Shown here: positions 1 to 10,363 of the stretch, one piece after another | Layout: each line of letters opens with the position of its first letter | Numbering within the stretch: position 1 is the first letter of the stretch | Source of the DNA: Zobellella maritima | Lineage (GTDB): Bacteria > Pseudomonadota > Gammaproteobacteria > Enterobacterales > Aeromonadaceae | Direction of reading: 5' to 3' | Assembly: GCF_003075035.1 (NCBI RefSeq) | Contig: NZ_QCZE01000002.1 | Coordinates: forward strand, 248,001-312,000 | DNA: 64,000 bases | The notes under the pieces: model-generated | The model's database searches: none | The model's input: only the letters and a program-made list of their open reading frames with translations | What the model was told of the DNA's origin: nothing | Position numbers and translations under genes: made by a program

Positions 1-158
1 TTATCCAGATAATCGGCGATGTCTAGATCCACCAGGTTGACAAACTTGGTGCCGTCGGTCAGGTCGTCGATCACCACGACGTCTTTGCGCCCCTGGTCGT
101 TCAGGTTTTTTACCAGGTTGCTGCCGATAAAGCCGGCACCGCCAGTCACAATTATCAT
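1..158 (-). CDS. hldD: ADP-L-glycero-D-manno-heptose 6-epimerase, N-terminal part (runs off window)
   Basis: Only the first 52 codons are inside the window. The product begins [19 protein letters not shown], the GxxGxxG nucleotide-binding loop of an extended short-chain dehydrogenase, followed by an acidic cofactor-binding strand ([10 protein letters not shown]) and [13 protein letters not shown], which closely matches E. coli HldD. The family epimerises the ADP-heptose used for LPS inner core in the cytoplasm. The ATG is at 156-158, read leftward. Divergent kbl-tdh next door is the E. coli arrangement. A different frame over the same bases is also open but is a shadow. Confidence 0.93.
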   Translation of the reverse strand, partial: MIIVTGGAGFIGSNLVKNLNDQGRKDVVVIDDLTDGTKFVNLVDLDIADYLD

Positions 159-502
159 GATCTTTGCCTCTTGCTGGCCGGAGCATATCCGGCGGTAGGG
201 GGTCGATTGGTCGGGGATTTTATCACGGAATCCGGGGGGAAAACTAACCTTACGCAACAGGGGTACCTGGCGGTGTCCTGCGAAGGGGACTAGGGCTACG
301 CTTATGAAGACTCTACCTTCAGCCACAGCAAGGGTGGAAGCCGATAATGTTGGCGGATCATTACAACGCATTGTGTAACTAAGGTAGTGATCCATTTCAC
401 AATAACCTTAATTAGCAGAGTATGTTGTTTTAAAACTAGTCGTTAATAGTAATATGCTCCAAGTTTAAGCAACTTTGCCTGATCTAAGAACGGGAGTTCA
501 GT
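159..502. other. Divergent intergenic region hldD / kbl
   Basis: About 340 bases carry no convincing ORF or RNA gene. They must hold the promoters of both divergent genes. The only motif I can point to is a CRP-like dyad near 386-401. The stretch from about 400 to 480 is AT-rich relative to its surroundings, as expected for a promoter. Confidence 0.6.
386..401. promoter_or_regulatory. Candidate CRP (cAMP receptor protein) site upstream of kbl
   Basis: The sequence AGTGA-tccatt-TCACA matches the TGTGA-N6-TCACA consensus with one mismatch. It lies about 100 bases before the kbl start. CRP control of amino-acid catabolism is plausible, but binding here is inference from the motif alone. Confidence 0.4.
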
Positions 503-1693
<1,191 letters not shown>

Positions 1694-1705
1694 GGGGAGC
1701 CGACC

Positions 1706-2731
1706 ATGAAAGCACTGGCAAAACTGAAAGCCGAACCCGGCATCTGGATGACCGACGTGGCCGAGCCCGAGCTGGGCCACAACGATCTGCTGATCAGGAT
1801 ACGCAAGACCGCCATCTGCGGCACCGACATTCACATCTATAACTGGGATGAGTGGTCCCAGAAGACCATCCCGGTCCCCATGGTGGTCGGCCACGAATAC
1901 GTGGGGGAAGTAGTGGCCATCGGCCAGGAAGTGCGTGGCTTCGAGGTGGGCGACCGGGTATCCGGTGAAGGCCATATTACCTGTGGCCATTGCCGCAACT
2001 GTCGCGCCGGGCGCACCCATCTGTGCCGCAATACCGTGGGCGTGGGTGTCAACCGGGAAGGGGCCTTTGCCGAATATCTGGTGATCCCTGCCTTTAACGC
2101 CTTCAAACTGCCTGCGGAGGTCACCGACGATCTGGCGGCCATTTTCGATCCGTTCGGGAACGCGGTGCACACGGCCCTGTCCTTCGATCTGGTCGGTGAA
2201 GATGTGCTGATCACCGGCGCCGGCCCCATCGGTATCATGGCTGCTGCGGTGGCGCGTCATGTGGGGGCCCGTCATGTGGTGATCACCGATGTCAATGACT
2301 TCCGGCTGGAGCTGGCGCGCAAGATGGGCGTGACCCGGGCGGTCAATGTCGCCAATGAAAAGCTGGATGACGTCATGGCCGAGCTGGGCATGACCGAAGG
2401 CTTCGATGTGGGACTGGAAATGTCCGGTGTCCCGGTGGCGTTTCGGGACATGTTGGCCAAGATGAACCACGGCGGCAAGATTGCCATGCTGGGCATTCCG
2501 CCATCGGATATGGCCATCGACTGGAATCAGGTGATCTTCAAGGGGCTGGTGCTGAAGGGCATCTATGGCCGCGAGATGTTTGAAACCTGGTACAAGATGG
2601 CCAGCCTGATCCAGTCGGGCCTGGATCTGAGCCCCATCATCACCCATCACTTCCCGGTGAGCGAGTTCCAGCAGGGCTTTGATATTATGCGCTCCGGTCA
2701 GTCAGGCAAGGTGATCCTCGACTGGTCGTAA
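1706..2731 (+). CDS. tdh: L-threonine 3-dehydrogenase
   Basis: A 341-residue zinc-dependent medium-chain dehydrogenase that oxidises L-threonine to 2-amino-3-ketobutyrate with NAD+. All metal ligands are visible: catalytic-zinc residues C38 and H63-E64 (CGTDIH, GHE), and structural-zinc cysteines C93, C96, C99 and C107. The nucleotide-binding loop is [13 protein letters not shown]. Length and ligand numbering match E. coli Tdh. It follows kbl with a good Shine-Dalgarno (GGGGAG). In E. coli this pair responds to Lrp and leucine; I see no clear Lrp site here. Confidence 0.97.
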   Translation: MKALAKLKAEPGIWMTDVAEPELGHNDLLIRIRKTAICGTDIHIYNWDEWSQKTIPVPMVVGHEYVGEVVAIGQEVRGFEVGDRVSGEGHITCGHCRNCRAGRTHLCRNTVGVGVNREGAFAEYLVIPAFNAFKLPAEVTDDLAAIFDPFGNAVHTALSFDLVGEDVLITGAGPIGIMAAAVARHVGARHVVITDVNDFRLELARKMGVTRAVNVANEKLDDVMAELGMTEGFDVGLEMSGVPVAFRDMLAKMNHGGKIAMLGIPPSDMAIDWNQVIFKGLVLKGIYGREMFETWYKMASLIQSGLDLSPIITHHFPVSEFQQGFDIMRSGQSGKVILDWS

Positions 2732-2745
2732 ACAGTGAGGGATTA

Positions 2746-2775
2746 GGGATTGGGGCGAAGAAGTGCTGCAATCCC
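2746..2775 (+). terminator. Weak hairpin between tdh and the lacI-type gene
   Basis: GGGATTG (2746-2752) pairs with CAATCCC (2769-2775) around a 16-base loop, followed by atctttcccc. There is no proper U-tract, so termination is uncertain. The surrounding bases also form a longer, imperfect G-rich/C-rich inverted arrangement. Confidence 0.3.
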
Positions 2776-2790
2776 ATCTTTCCCCATATC

Positions 2791-3804
2791 CTATTCCCCA
2801 TCCGAGGGTGGACACACCGAATCGCGCACCACCAGGCGGGGAGTCAGTTCCAGCTGGGCCTGCCGGTGATCCTTGTCCTTTATCCGCTTGAGCAGCAGCT
2901 CCAGGGCCCAGCGGCCAAGGGTTCGCTTGGGGTGGGAGATGGTGGTCAGCGGCGGGTTGGTAAAGCGAGCCATGTTGACATCGTCATAGCCCAGTACCGA
3001 GATATCCTGGGGAACCCTGAATCCCGCCTGGGTAATGGCGCAGATGGCGCCAAAGGCCATGGTGTCACTGAATGCAAAAACGGCGGTCACCGGGAATTTT
3101 TGCTGCAGTAACCGCTGCATACCCTGGTAGCCGCTTTCACTTTCAAAGTCTCCCTCCACAATCGCCGAGGCCGGCAGCTCCAGGCTCGCCTCGGCCAGGG
3201 CTTTTTTAAAGCCCTCCAGGCGTAGCTGGCTGGTGCCTTTGGTCAGGTGGCCGGTGATGCAGGCGAACCGGCGATGCCCCTGTGCCACCAGATATTGTCC
3301 CGCCAAGTAACCGCCAATCTGGGCATTGTCGTGAATAATATCGGCAAAGCTGCTTTCCCTGCTCCAGTCCAGCATCACCAGGGGTAATTGGCTATGGTTC
3401 TGCAGCAGGGTCTGCAGTGCAGGGGGGGTGTCGGTACAGATAATCAACAGGCCATCGACCCGTTTCTCCATCAGCATACGTACATGCATCAGCTGACGCT
3501 CGGGCTGATTCTCGGTATTGCACAGGATCAGGCTGTAACCCAGTTCGAAGCACAGATCCTCAACCGCCTGCACCACCTCGGCAAAGAACGGATGGGCGCT
3601 GGTGGTCACCACCATGCCAATGGTGCGGGTATTGTTCACCTTTAGACTGCGGGCGACCGAGTTGGGGGCATAGTGAAGCCGGCTCACTGCCTCCTCGACC
3701 CGCAACCGGGCGCTGTCGCTGACCTTGCGGGTGCCGTTCATAACATGAGAAACGGTGGAAATGGACACCCCGGCCAGGGCCGCGACATCCTTGATTGTTG
3801 CCAT
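2791..3804 (-). CDS. LacI-family transcriptional repressor, RbsR-like
   Basis: This 337-residue protein has an N-terminal LacI helix-turn-helix (residues 3-25, DVAALAGVSISTVSHVMNG), a hinge with APNSVARSLK, and a periplasmic-binding-protein-like ligand domain (about 60-330). It is strikingly similar to E. coli RbsR: NTRTIGMVVTTSAHPFFAEVV, RVDGLLIICTDT, and the VLGYDDVNMARFTNPPLTTI segment. No ribose or other sugar genes lie nearby, so its effector and targets cannot be read from context. It may regulate distant genes or itself. The ATG is convergent with tdh and divergent from the liv operon. Confidence 0.85.
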   Translation of the reverse strand: MATIKDVAALAGVSISTVSHVMNGTRKVSDSARLRVEEAVSRLHYAPNSVARSLKVNNTRTIGMVVTTSAHPFFAEVVQAVEDLCFELGYSLILCNTENQPERQLMHVRMLMEKRVDGLLIICTDTPPALQTLLQNHSQLPLVMLDWSRESSFADIIHDNAQIGGYLAGQYLVAQGHRRFACITGHLTKGTSQLRLEGFKKALAEASLELPASAIVEGDFESESGYQGMQRLLQQKFPVTAVFAFSDTMAFGAICAITQAGFRVPQDISVLGYDDVNMARFTNPPLTTISHPKRTLGRWALELLLKRIKDKDHRQAQLELTPRLVVRDSVCPPSDGE

Positions 3805-3990
3805 TTTCAGCTATCCATTAAAAGGGTCTATGATATCAAATCCGAGCCCAGAGAGGCCCGCTGGTATTGCTGTCCATTCCGATAAATAAAAACCGGTGAC
3901 ATAGTGCTGTTCGGTAGGTTAACAACAGTGACCGGAGAGAAACTGAGATCTCGCTCGGCAATTTTGTTTTTATTTTGTTAAGGTCTTCAA

Positions 3991-4020
3991 TTGAAGCATT
4001 TTTCGCTTGTACTCTATTCT
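3991..4020 (+). promoter_or_regulatory. Possible sigma-70 promoter for the liv operon
   Basis: TTGAAG (3991-3996) and TATTCT (4015-4020) are separated by 18 bases, about 75 bases before the livK start. The match is moderate and the placement is inferred from position. Confidence 0.35.
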
Positions 4021-4094
4021 GACTAGGGTTAGAAGAATGGGCATACCGGACGCGCTTCGGTAGCACCGATATGGATAAGCTAGAGGGAATCTAC

Positions 4095-5210
4095 ATGGTC
4101 ATATGGAATAAAAAGACAGTAGCGGTCGCCGTCTTTGCGGCTCTGGGTTATGGCGCAGCTTATTCCGCCGCCGCCGAAACGGTAAAAATTGCGGTAGCCG
4201 GCCCGGTGACTGGAGCCGTTGCCCAGTATGGCGACATGCAGTTTACCGGTGGCCGGATGGCGGTTGAGCTGCTCAACAAGTCGGGCGAACTGGGTGACAC
4301 TACCCTGGAAGCGGTCGAATATGATGATGCCTGTGATCCCAAGCAGGCGGTGGCCGTCGCCAACCGCATCGTCAACGATGGTATCCGGTTTGTGGTTGGC
4401 CATCTGTGTTCCGACAGTACCCTGCCCGCCTCGGATGTATACGAGGACGAAGGCATACTGATGGTGACTCCGGCGTCAACCAACCCGGCCATTACCGAAC
4501 GTGGCCAGGAGTTCGTGCTGCGTACCATCGGTCTGGACAGCGATCAGGGACCGACCGCTGCCCGTTATGTACTGGATCAGCTCAAGCCCGAGCGTATTGC
4601 CGTGATTCATGACAAGAAACAATATGGTGAGGGCCTGGCCTCCAGCGTGCGTGATGAACTGACCAAGGCCGGTGCCAATGTGGTGGCCTATGAAGGGGTG
4701 ACCTCGGGGGACAAGGACTTCTCGGCTCTGATCGCCAAGCTGCAACGGGATAAGGTTGATTTTGTCTATTATGGCGGCTATCACCCTGAACTGGGGCTTA
4801 TCTTGCGGCAATCTGCCGAGAAAGGCTTTAAGGCCCGCTTCATGGGGCCAGAGGGGGTCGGCCACAAGGACATTACTTCCATTGCCGGTGATGCCTCAGA
4901 AGGGCTGCTGGTGACCCTGCCCAAGAAATATGACCTGGATCCGGCCAACGCCCCGGTGGTGGAAGCGATCGAGGCCAAGGGCGAAGATCCGAGTGGTCCC
5001 TTTGTGTGGACCACCTATGCCGCTGTGCAGGCCATTGCCGAGGGTATCAAGCGTAGTGGCACCGACCCGGAGGCCGTGGCCGAAAGCCTGAAGTCCGAGC
5101 CGGTGACAACCGTGATGGGCGACCTGGCCTGGGATGACAAGGGCGACCTCAAAGGCTTCGAGTTCGGCGTGTTCGAGTGGCATAAAGACGGCTCATCAAC
5201 CCAGAAATAA
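4095..5210 (+). CDS. livK: Branched-chain amino acid ABC transporter, periplasmic binding protein
   Basis: A 371-residue precursor with a signal peptide (KK, then a hydrophobic stretch, likely cleaved near YSAAA/ETVK). The mature protein is a type I periplasmic binding protein close to E. coli LivJ/LivK. It retains the paired cysteines in DDACDPKQ and GHLCSDS that form the disulfide, the EDEGILMVTPA segment, FVYYGGYHPE, and the C-terminal WDDKGDLKGFEFGVF. Details such as MGPEGVG and the SSTQK end lean to LivK. I chose the ATG at 4095, which has AGAGGGA seven bases upstream, over an in-frame ATG at 4071. It is the first gene of livKHMGF and is separated from livH by a hairpin. Confidence 0.93.
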   Translation: MVIWNKKTVAVAVFAALGYGAAYSAAAETVKIAVAGPVTGAVAQYGDMQFTGGRMAVELLNKSGELGDTTLEAVEYDDACDPKQAVAVANRIVNDGIRFVVGHLCSDSTLPASDVYEDEGILMVTPASTNPAITERGQEFVLRTIGLDSDQGPTAARYVLDQLKPERIAVIHDKKQYGEGLASSVRDELTKAGANVVAYEGVTSGDKDFSALIAKLQRDKVDFVYYGGYHPELGLILRQSAEKGFKARFMGPEGVGHKDITSIAGDASEGLLVTLPKKYDLDPANAPVVEAIEAKGEDPSGPFVWTTYAAVQAIAEGIKRSGTDPEAVAESLKSEPVTTVMGDLAWDDKGDLKGFEFGVFEWHKDGSSTQK

Positions 5211-5236
5211 CGGCGGCACCTCTTCCCGTAATTACG

Positions 5237-5262
5237 ACGGGGCCTTCACCAGGCCCCGTTTT
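5237..5262 (+). terminator. Intra-operon hairpin (partial terminator) between livK and livH
   Basis: ACGGGGCCT (5237-5245) pairs perfectly with AGGCCCCGT (5251-5259) around TCACC, followed by four Ts. This is a short intrinsic terminator. It lies downstream of the binding-protein gene and upstream of the membrane genes, where it would raise the ratio of binding protein to permease. Confidence 0.75.
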
Positions 5263-5309
5263 GATATGACAGTTCCGTCATGTTGCTCTTACGACAAGGA
5301 CCAAGTTGT

Positions 5310-6233
5310 ATGTCTGAGCCTACTCTCTATTTTATCCAGCAGCTGCTTAACGGTCTGACCATCGGCAGTACCTACGCCCTGATCGCCATCGGTTACACCA
5401 TGGTATACGGCATTATCGGCATGATTAATTTTGCCCATGGCGAGGTCTACATGATCGGCGCCTACGCCGCCTTTATGGTGATGACCGGCCTGATGATGGC
5501 GGGTATCGACAGTACCTTCCTGCTGCTGACTTCCGCCTTCCTGGTGAGCATGGTACTGACCAGTGTCTATGGCTATTCGATCGAGCGGCTGGCCTACCGG
5601 CCCCTGCGCAACAGCAAGCGACTGATTGCCCTGATCTCCGCCATCGGCATGTCCATCTTCCTGCAGAACATGATGCGGCTGTCCCAGGGGTCCCGGGATG
5701 TGGCCATGCCGACCCTGGTATCCGGTGGTTGGAACTTTGGCGAGGCGGACTTCCAGGCTTCGCTTTCCTATATGCAGCTGATCATCTTCGTGGTGACCTT
5801 TATCAGTATGACGCTGTTATCCCTGTTTATTTCCCGTTCCCGCATGGGACGGGCCTGTCGAGCCTGTGCCGAAGACCTGAAAATGGCCAACCTGCTCGGC
5901 ATCAACAGCAACAGCATCATCGCCCTCACCTTCGTTATCGGGGCAGCGCTGGCGGCCATTGCCGGTGTGCTGCTGGGCTCCTATTACGGGGTAATCAATC
6001 CCTATATCGGCTTTATCGCAGGGCTCAAGGCCTTTACCGCCGCTGTACTGGGTGGCATCGGCAGCATTCCCGGCGCCGTGTTGGGTGGGCTGCTGCTGGG
6101 GGTGACCGAAGCCATGACCGGCGCCTATTTCAGCACTGAGTACAAGGATGTAGTGTCCTTTGGCTTGTTGATATCGGTGCTGCTATTTATGCCGACCGGC
6201 ATCCTGGGCAAACCTGAGGTGGAGAAGGTATGA
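5310..6233 (+). CDS. livH: Branched-chain amino acid ABC transporter permease LivH
   Basis: A 307-residue inner-membrane protein with about eight hydrophobic helices. It has family hallmarks: the N-terminal [19 protein letters not shown] and [13 protein letters not shown], the [19 protein letters not shown] coupling loop, and [19 protein letters not shown]. With LivM it forms the transmembrane channel for leucine, isoleucine and valine. I chose the ATG at 5310 (AAGGA nine bases upstream) over an in-frame ATG 30 bases earlier. Its stop overlaps the livM start (ATGA). Confidence 0.95.
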   Translation: MSEPTLYFIQQLLNGLTIGSTYALIAIGYTMVYGIIGMINFAHGEVYMIGAYAAFMVMTGLMMAGIDSTFLLLTSAFLVSMVLTSVYGYSIERLAYRPLRNSKRLIALISAIGMSIFLQNMMRLSQGSRDVAMPTLVSGGWNFGEADFQASLSYMQLIIFVVTFISMTLLSLFISRSRMGRACRACAEDLKMANLLGINSNSIIALTFVIGAALAAIAGVLLGSYYGVINPYIGFIAGLKAFTAAVLGGIGSIPGAVLGGLLLGVTEAMTGAYFSTEYKDVVSFGLLISVLLFMPTGILGKPEVEKV

Positions 6234-7471
6234 GCAAGTTCAAATCCGCACTGATCGCGGCCGGCCTGTTCCTGATCCTGGCCGGCTGGCTGATGGGGTT
6301 TCGCCTGGAAACTGCCGGTACCAGACTGGTGGTCAGCAACCGCCTGGATACGGCCTGGCAATGGCTGGCGCTGGGGGCCGGGCTGGTATTTCTGGCCCAG
6401 CTGTTTCATCAACAGATAGCCCGGCCGTTCAAGCTGCTGGCTGAAAAAGGAGCTGGCCTGGCCCTGCCTGCGCCGGAAGAAAAACCCGTGCTGTTTCGCT
6501 GGCTGACCCTGTTCGTGCTGGCCGGGCTGATTATCTGGCCCTTTATCGGCTCCCGAGGAGCCGTGGATCTGGCCACCCTGACCTTAATCTACGTGATGCT
6601 GGGCCTGGGGTTGAATGTGGTGGTCGGGCTGGCCGGCCTGCTCGATCTCGGCTATGTGGCCTTTTATGCGGTAGGTGCATACAGCTACGCCCTGCTCAAT
6701 GCCTACCTGGGGCTGGATTTCTGGACCTGTCTGCCGATTGCCGGGGGGTTGGCGGCCCTGTTCGGTTTCTTGCTGGGTTTTCCCGTGCTGCGCCTGCGTG
6801 GAGATTATCTGGCAATTGTGACCCTGGGGTTCGGTGAGATCATCCGTATCCTGCTCAACAACATGACCGAGTTGACCGGTGGCCCCAACGGCATCGCCGG
6901 CATTCCCAAGCCCACCCTGTTTGGGCTGGCATTCGAGCGCAAGGGAGACAGCCTGTTCCACGAGTTTTTCAATATCAGTTACAACTCGGGATACAAGGTG
7001 ATCTTCCTCTATCTGCTGGCGCTGCTGCTGGTGGTATTCACCATCTTCATCATCAATCGCCTGCTGCGTATGCCCCTGGGGCGGGCCTGGGAGGCGCTGC
7101 GCGAGGATGAGATCGCCTGCCGCTCCCTGGGACTGAACCCGACCCTGATCAAGCTGACCGCCTTTACCATAGGCGCAGCCTTCGCCGGTTTTGCGGGCAG
7201 CTTCTTCGCCGCCCGCCAGGGCTTTATCAGCCCCGAATCCTTCGTGTTTATCGAGTCGGCGATTATCCTGGCGATCGTGGTGCTGGGGGGCATGGGCTCG
7301 CAGATCGGCGTGGTGCTGGCGGCGATCGTGATGACCATATTGCCGGAGTTGACCCGGGAGTTTAATGAATACCGTATGCTGCTGTTCGGGCTGCTGATGG
7401 TGTTGATGATGATCTGGCGGCCACAAGGGCTGCTGCCCATGCACAGACCCCATATGGAGATGAAGTCATGA
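6230..7471 (+). CDS. livM: Branched-chain amino acid ABC transporter permease LivM
   Basis: A 413-residue multi-spanning permease. After an N-terminal extension with two or three helices, which distinguishes LivM from LivH, the core contains [29 protein letters not shown] in sequence order, the [18 protein letters not shown] segment, the [18 protein letters not shown] coupling loop, and GGMGSQIG. It overlaps livH by four bases and livG by four bases (ATGA), indicating translational coupling. It partners with LivH in the membrane. Confidence 0.95.
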   Translation: MSKFKSALIAAGLFLILAGWLMGFRLETAGTRLVVSNRLDTAWQWLALGAGLVFLAQLFHQQIARPFKLLAEKGAGLALPAPEEKPVLFRWLTLFVLAGLIIWPFIGSRGAVDLATLTLIYVMLGLGLNVVVGLAGLLDLGYVAFYAVGAYSYALLNAYLGLDFWTCLPIAGGLAALFGFLLGFPVLRLRGDYLAIVTLGFGEIIRILLNNMTELTGGPNGIAGIPKPTLFGLAFERKGDSLFHEFFNISYNSGYKVIFLYLLALLLVVFTIFIINRLLRMPLGRAWEALREDEIACRSLGLNPTLIKLTAFTIGAAFAGFAGSFFAARQGFISPESFVFIESAIILAIVVLGGMGSQIGVVLAAIVMTILPELTREFNEYRMLLFGLLMVLMMIWRPQGLLPMHRPHMEMKS

Positions 7472-8232
7472 CCGACCTGTTAGCCGTGTCCGGCCTGACC
7501 ATGCGTTTTGGGGGGCTGGTGGCCGTGGATCAGGTGGCGCTGACCATGAAGGAACGCCAGATCGTTTCTGTTATCGGCCCCAATGGTGCCGGCAAAACCA
7601 CCATCTTCAACTGCCTTTCGGGTTTCTACAAGCCTTCCGGCGGCACCGTCAACTTCAAGGGACAGACCATTCAGGGGTTACCCGGACACAAGATAGCCCG
7701 GCTGGGGATGGTGCGTACCTTCCAGCATGTACGCCTGTTCAAGGAAATGACGGTACTGGAAAACCTGCTGGTGGCTCAGCATCGCCTGCTGAACACCAAC
7801 TTTATCGCCGGGCTGTTGAAGACCCCCGGCTTTCGTCGGGCCGAGCAGGAAGGGCTGGAGCGGGCCCATTACTGGCTGGAGAAGGTCCGCTTGACCGAGT
7901 TTGCCAATCGAACCGCCGGCAACCTGGCCTATGGCCAGCAGCGACGCCTGGAAATCGCCCGCTGCATGGCCTCAAGGCCCGAACTGTTGATGCTCGATGA
8001 GCCGGCTGCGGGCCTTAATCCAAATGAAACTGATGAACTGGATGCGCTGATCTGCGATCTGCGGGACAACGAAGGCGTCAGTGTGCTGCTGATCGAGCAT
8101 GATATGAAGCTGGTGATGGGTATCTCGGATCATATCTATGTGGTCAACCAGGGCCGCCCTCTGGCAGACGGAGCTCCGGCGCAGGTGCAGAATAATGCCG
8201 AGGTCATCAAGGCCTATCTGGGAGAAGCCTGA
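7468..8232 (+). CDS. livG: Branched-chain amino acid ABC transporter ATPase LivG
   Basis: A 254-residue cytoplasmic ATPase. Walker A is GPNGAGKTT (about 34-42), followed by the LivG-type [13 protein letters not shown] and [19 protein letters not shown]. The ABC signature is replaced by the LivG-type [13 protein letters not shown], Walker B is [13 protein letters not shown], and the H-loop is in [11 protein letters not shown]. It energises LivHM as a heterodimer with LivF, encoded two bases downstream. Confidence 0.96.
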   Translation: MTDLLAVSGLTMRFGGLVAVDQVALTMKERQIVSVIGPNGAGKTTIFNCLSGFYKPSGGTVNFKGQTIQGLPGHKIARLGMVRTFQHVRLFKEMTVLENLLVAQHRLLNTNFIAGLLKTPGFRRAEQEGLERAHYWLEKVRLTEFANRTAGNLAYGQQRRLEIARCMASRPELLMLDEPAAGLNPNETDELDALICDLRDNEGVSVLLIEHDMKLVMGISDHIYVVNQGRPLADGAPAQVQNNAEVIKAYLGEA

Positions 8233-8234
8233 AC

Positions 8235-8939
8235 ATGCTGAAAATAGACAATATTTCTGCCAGTTACGGCAAGATTCAGGCGCTGGAAAATGTCAGCGTA
8301 GAGATCAGCAAGGGAGAAATCGTCACCCTGATTGGCGCCAACGGCGCCGGTAAAACCACCCTGCTGATGTCGATTTGTGGCGATCCCAAGCCGACCCAGG
8401 GCAAAATACTGTTTGAAGAGAAGGAACTGAACAGCCTGGATACCGCCACTATCATGCGCAAGGACATCGCCATCGTGCCGGAAGGGCGGCGTATCTTTGC
8501 CCGGCTGACGGTGGAAGAGAACCTGCATATGGGCGCATTCTTTGTCGATAAGAGTGAGCATGCCGGCTTGCTGGCGGAGGTGTATCGCCTTTTTCCCCGT
8601 CTGAAGGAGCGGATGAAACAGCGCGCTGGCACCATGTCCGGTGGTGAACAGCAGATGTTGGCCATCGGCCGGGCGCTGATGAGCAAGCCACGCATGTTAT
8701 TGCTGGACGAGCCGTCCCTGGGGCTGGCCCCCATTATCATCGCCCAGATCTTCGAGACCATAGCCCGCCTGCGGCAGGAGCAGGGCATGACCATCTTCCT
8801 GGTGGAGCAAAACGCCAACCAGGCGTTGAAGCTGGCTGACCGGGGTTATGTGCTGGAAAACGGTCGCATCGTGCTGGCCGATACCGGTGCCGCGCTGCTG
8901 GTCAACAAGCAGGTGCGGGAGGCCTACCTCGGCGGATGA
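8235..8939 (+). CDS. livF: Branched-chain amino acid ABC transporter ATPase LivF
   Basis: A 234-residue ATPase with Walker A GANGAGKTT, the LivF marker IVPEGRRIFARLTVEENL, ABC signature MSGGEQQMLAIGRAL, Walker B LLLDEPSLGLAP, and VEQNANQALKLADRGYVLENG. Length and motifs match E. coli LivF (237 aa). It is the last gene of the liv operon, and a GC-rich hairpin follows about 60 bases later. Confidence 0.96.
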   Translation: MLKIDNISASYGKIQALENVSVEISKGEIVTLIGANGAGKTTLLMSICGDPKPTQGKILFEEKELNSLDTATIMRKDIAIVPEGRRIFARLTVEENLHMGAFFVDKSEHAGLLAEVYRLFPRLKERMKQRAGTMSGGEQQMLAIGRALMSKPRMLLLDEPSLGLAPIIIAQIFETIARLRQEQGMTIFLVEQNANQALKLADRGYVLENGRIVLADTGAALLVNKQVREAYLGG

Positions 8940-9000
8940 TGTCCGTGTTGCGCCTTACCTGCGTCCTTCCGCGGGGCAAGCGCCCAGGTCAAACAGGCCC

Positions 9001-9031
9001 GGGGCGCGCTCCTGCACAGTGGGAGCGCCCC
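9001..9031 (+). terminator. GC-rich hairpin after livF
   Basis: GGGGCGCGCTCC (9001-9012) pairs with GGGAGCGCCCC (9021-9031), with one bulge, around an eight-base loop. The tail is cggtatatg with no T-run, so it is either a weak intrinsic terminator or a 3'-end stabilising hairpin. Confidence 0.45.
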
Positions 9032-9136
9032 GGTATATGCCAGGCAGGGCTCCGGCCGAGATCTGCTCATCCGTGTGAATGATGTCAAACGGCGTGATAT
9101 TGGGTACACTGCTGCAAAGTTTTCAAGGAGTGCATC

Positions 9137-9454
9137 ATGGAGCAGTTTGCCCATATCTCGGTGGAGGAGGCCAGTGCCATGCTGGCCGAAGGTCAGGCGC
9201 GTCTGGTCGATATCCGGGATCCCCAGTCATTTGCCCTGGCTCATGCGCAAGGCGCCTTCCATCTGACCAACGACAGCCTGGTGAGCTTTACCAATGAGGT
9301 CGAGTTTGACGTGCCGGTGATCGTGGTTTGCTACCATGGCATCAGCAGTCAGGGGGCAGCTCAGTTCCTGATCAATCAGGGCTATGAAGAAGTCTACAGC
9401 CTGGACGGCGGTTTCGAGGCCTGGCGGCGGACCCAAGCCGTTGTTACTGGCTAA
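9137..9454 (+). CDS. glpE: Thiosulfate sulfurtransferase GlpE (single-domain rhodanese)
   Basis: This 105-residue cytosolic rhodanese transfers sulfane sulfur from thiosulfate to cyanide or thiols such as thioredoxin. The active-site loop C65-YHGIS is at the same residue number as in E. coli GlpE (108 aa), and [13 protein letters not shown] and SLDGGFEAW are family-specific. AAGGAG lies seven bases before the ATG. The stop overlaps the glpG start (TAATGA), so the two are translationally coupled, as in E. coli glpEG. The third E. coli gene, glpR, is absent. Confidence 0.95.
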   Translation: MEQFAHISVEEASAMLAEGQARLVDIRDPQSFALAHAQGAFHLTNDSLVSFTNEVEFDVPVIVVCYHGISSQGAAQFLINQGYEEVYSLDGGFEAWRRTQAVVTG

Positions 9455-10287
9455 TGAGGCAACTGCTGGTACTGGATGATCCCCGCCGGGCCCAGGCCTT
9501 TGTGGATTATCTGAACGATATCGGGCTGAAATGCGAGCTGACCCTGGATGACGATCATAATGTCACCCTCTGGCTGGTCAATGAATCCCGTTATCAGGAG
9601 GCATTGCTGGAAGTGAAGCGCTTCCTGGCCGAGCCGCTACATCCACGTTATCAGGATGCGGCCTGGCGCCAGGGGGATACCCATGTTCATTTCAGCCCGG
9701 ATCCGAGTCGGTCTGGCCTGGCCGGTGATCTGTTACGGCAGACCGGCCTGGTCAATATGCTGGTGTTGCTGGCCTGTGTCGCCGTGTATGCCCTGAGCTG
9801 GCTCGGCCTGCCGCTGTTCCGGATGCTGTCTTTTCCAGCCGATCCAACCCGCCTGCTGGGCTGGGAGTTCTGGCGTGCCTTCACCCCGGCACTGATGCAT
9901 TTTTCACTGCTGCACCTGCTGTTCAATCTTTTCTGGTGGTGGTATCTGGGCGGCATGATCGAACGGCGACTGGGCCATGGCAAATTGTTGTCGTTGCTGG
10001 TGCTGGCGGCGGTAATATCGAACTTTATGCAGTTTGTGGCGAGCGGACCGCGCTTTGGCGGCTTGTCCGGAGTGGTGTACGCACTGGTTGCCTATGTCTG
10101 GCTCAGTGGGCGACTGACACCGGCACGGGGAATAGGTCTGCCCGATGGCATGGCGGTGTTCATGGTGGTCTGGCTGGTACTGGGCTTTGCCGATTTGCTG
10201 GGTATTCCGATGGCCAATATGGCCCATTTGGGCGGCCTGCTGGTAGGCCTGCTGCAGGCCTGGCTCGACCGGAATAAAGCGGTATGA
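9454..10287 (+). CDS. glpG: Rhomboid intramembrane serine protease GlpG
   Basis: A 277-residue inner-membrane protease. A cytoplasmic N-terminal domain (residues 1-85) precedes six helices. The catalytic dyad is S205 in FGGLSGVVYA (GxSG) and H258 in NMAHLGG. The oxyanion-region HFSLLHLLFNLFWWWYLG motif, with its H and N, lies near 149-166. It cleaves single-pass membrane substrates within the bilayer. Length matches E. coli GlpG (276 aa). It follows glpE with a one-base stop/start overlap. Confidence 0.96.
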   Translation: MRQLLVLDDPRRAQAFVDYLNDIGLKCELTLDDDHNVTLWLVNESRYQEALLEVKRFLAEPLHPRYQDAAWRQGDTHVHFSPDPSRSGLAGDLLRQTGLVNMLVLLACVAVYALSWLGLPLFRMLSFPADPTRLLGWEFWRAFTPALMHFSLLHLLFNLFWWWYLGGMIERRLGHGKLLSLLVLAAVISNFMQFVASGPRFGGLSGVVYALVAYVWLSGRLTPARGIGLPDGMAVFMVVWLVLGFADLLGIPMANMAHLGGLLVGLLQAWLDRNKAV

Positions 10288-10363
10288 CCCTGAGTCGGTA
10301 GCGCTGCCCCCGGATTTGTTTTGTTTGCCGAATCGTTGTTGTTATGTTTTCAGGAATTCAAGA

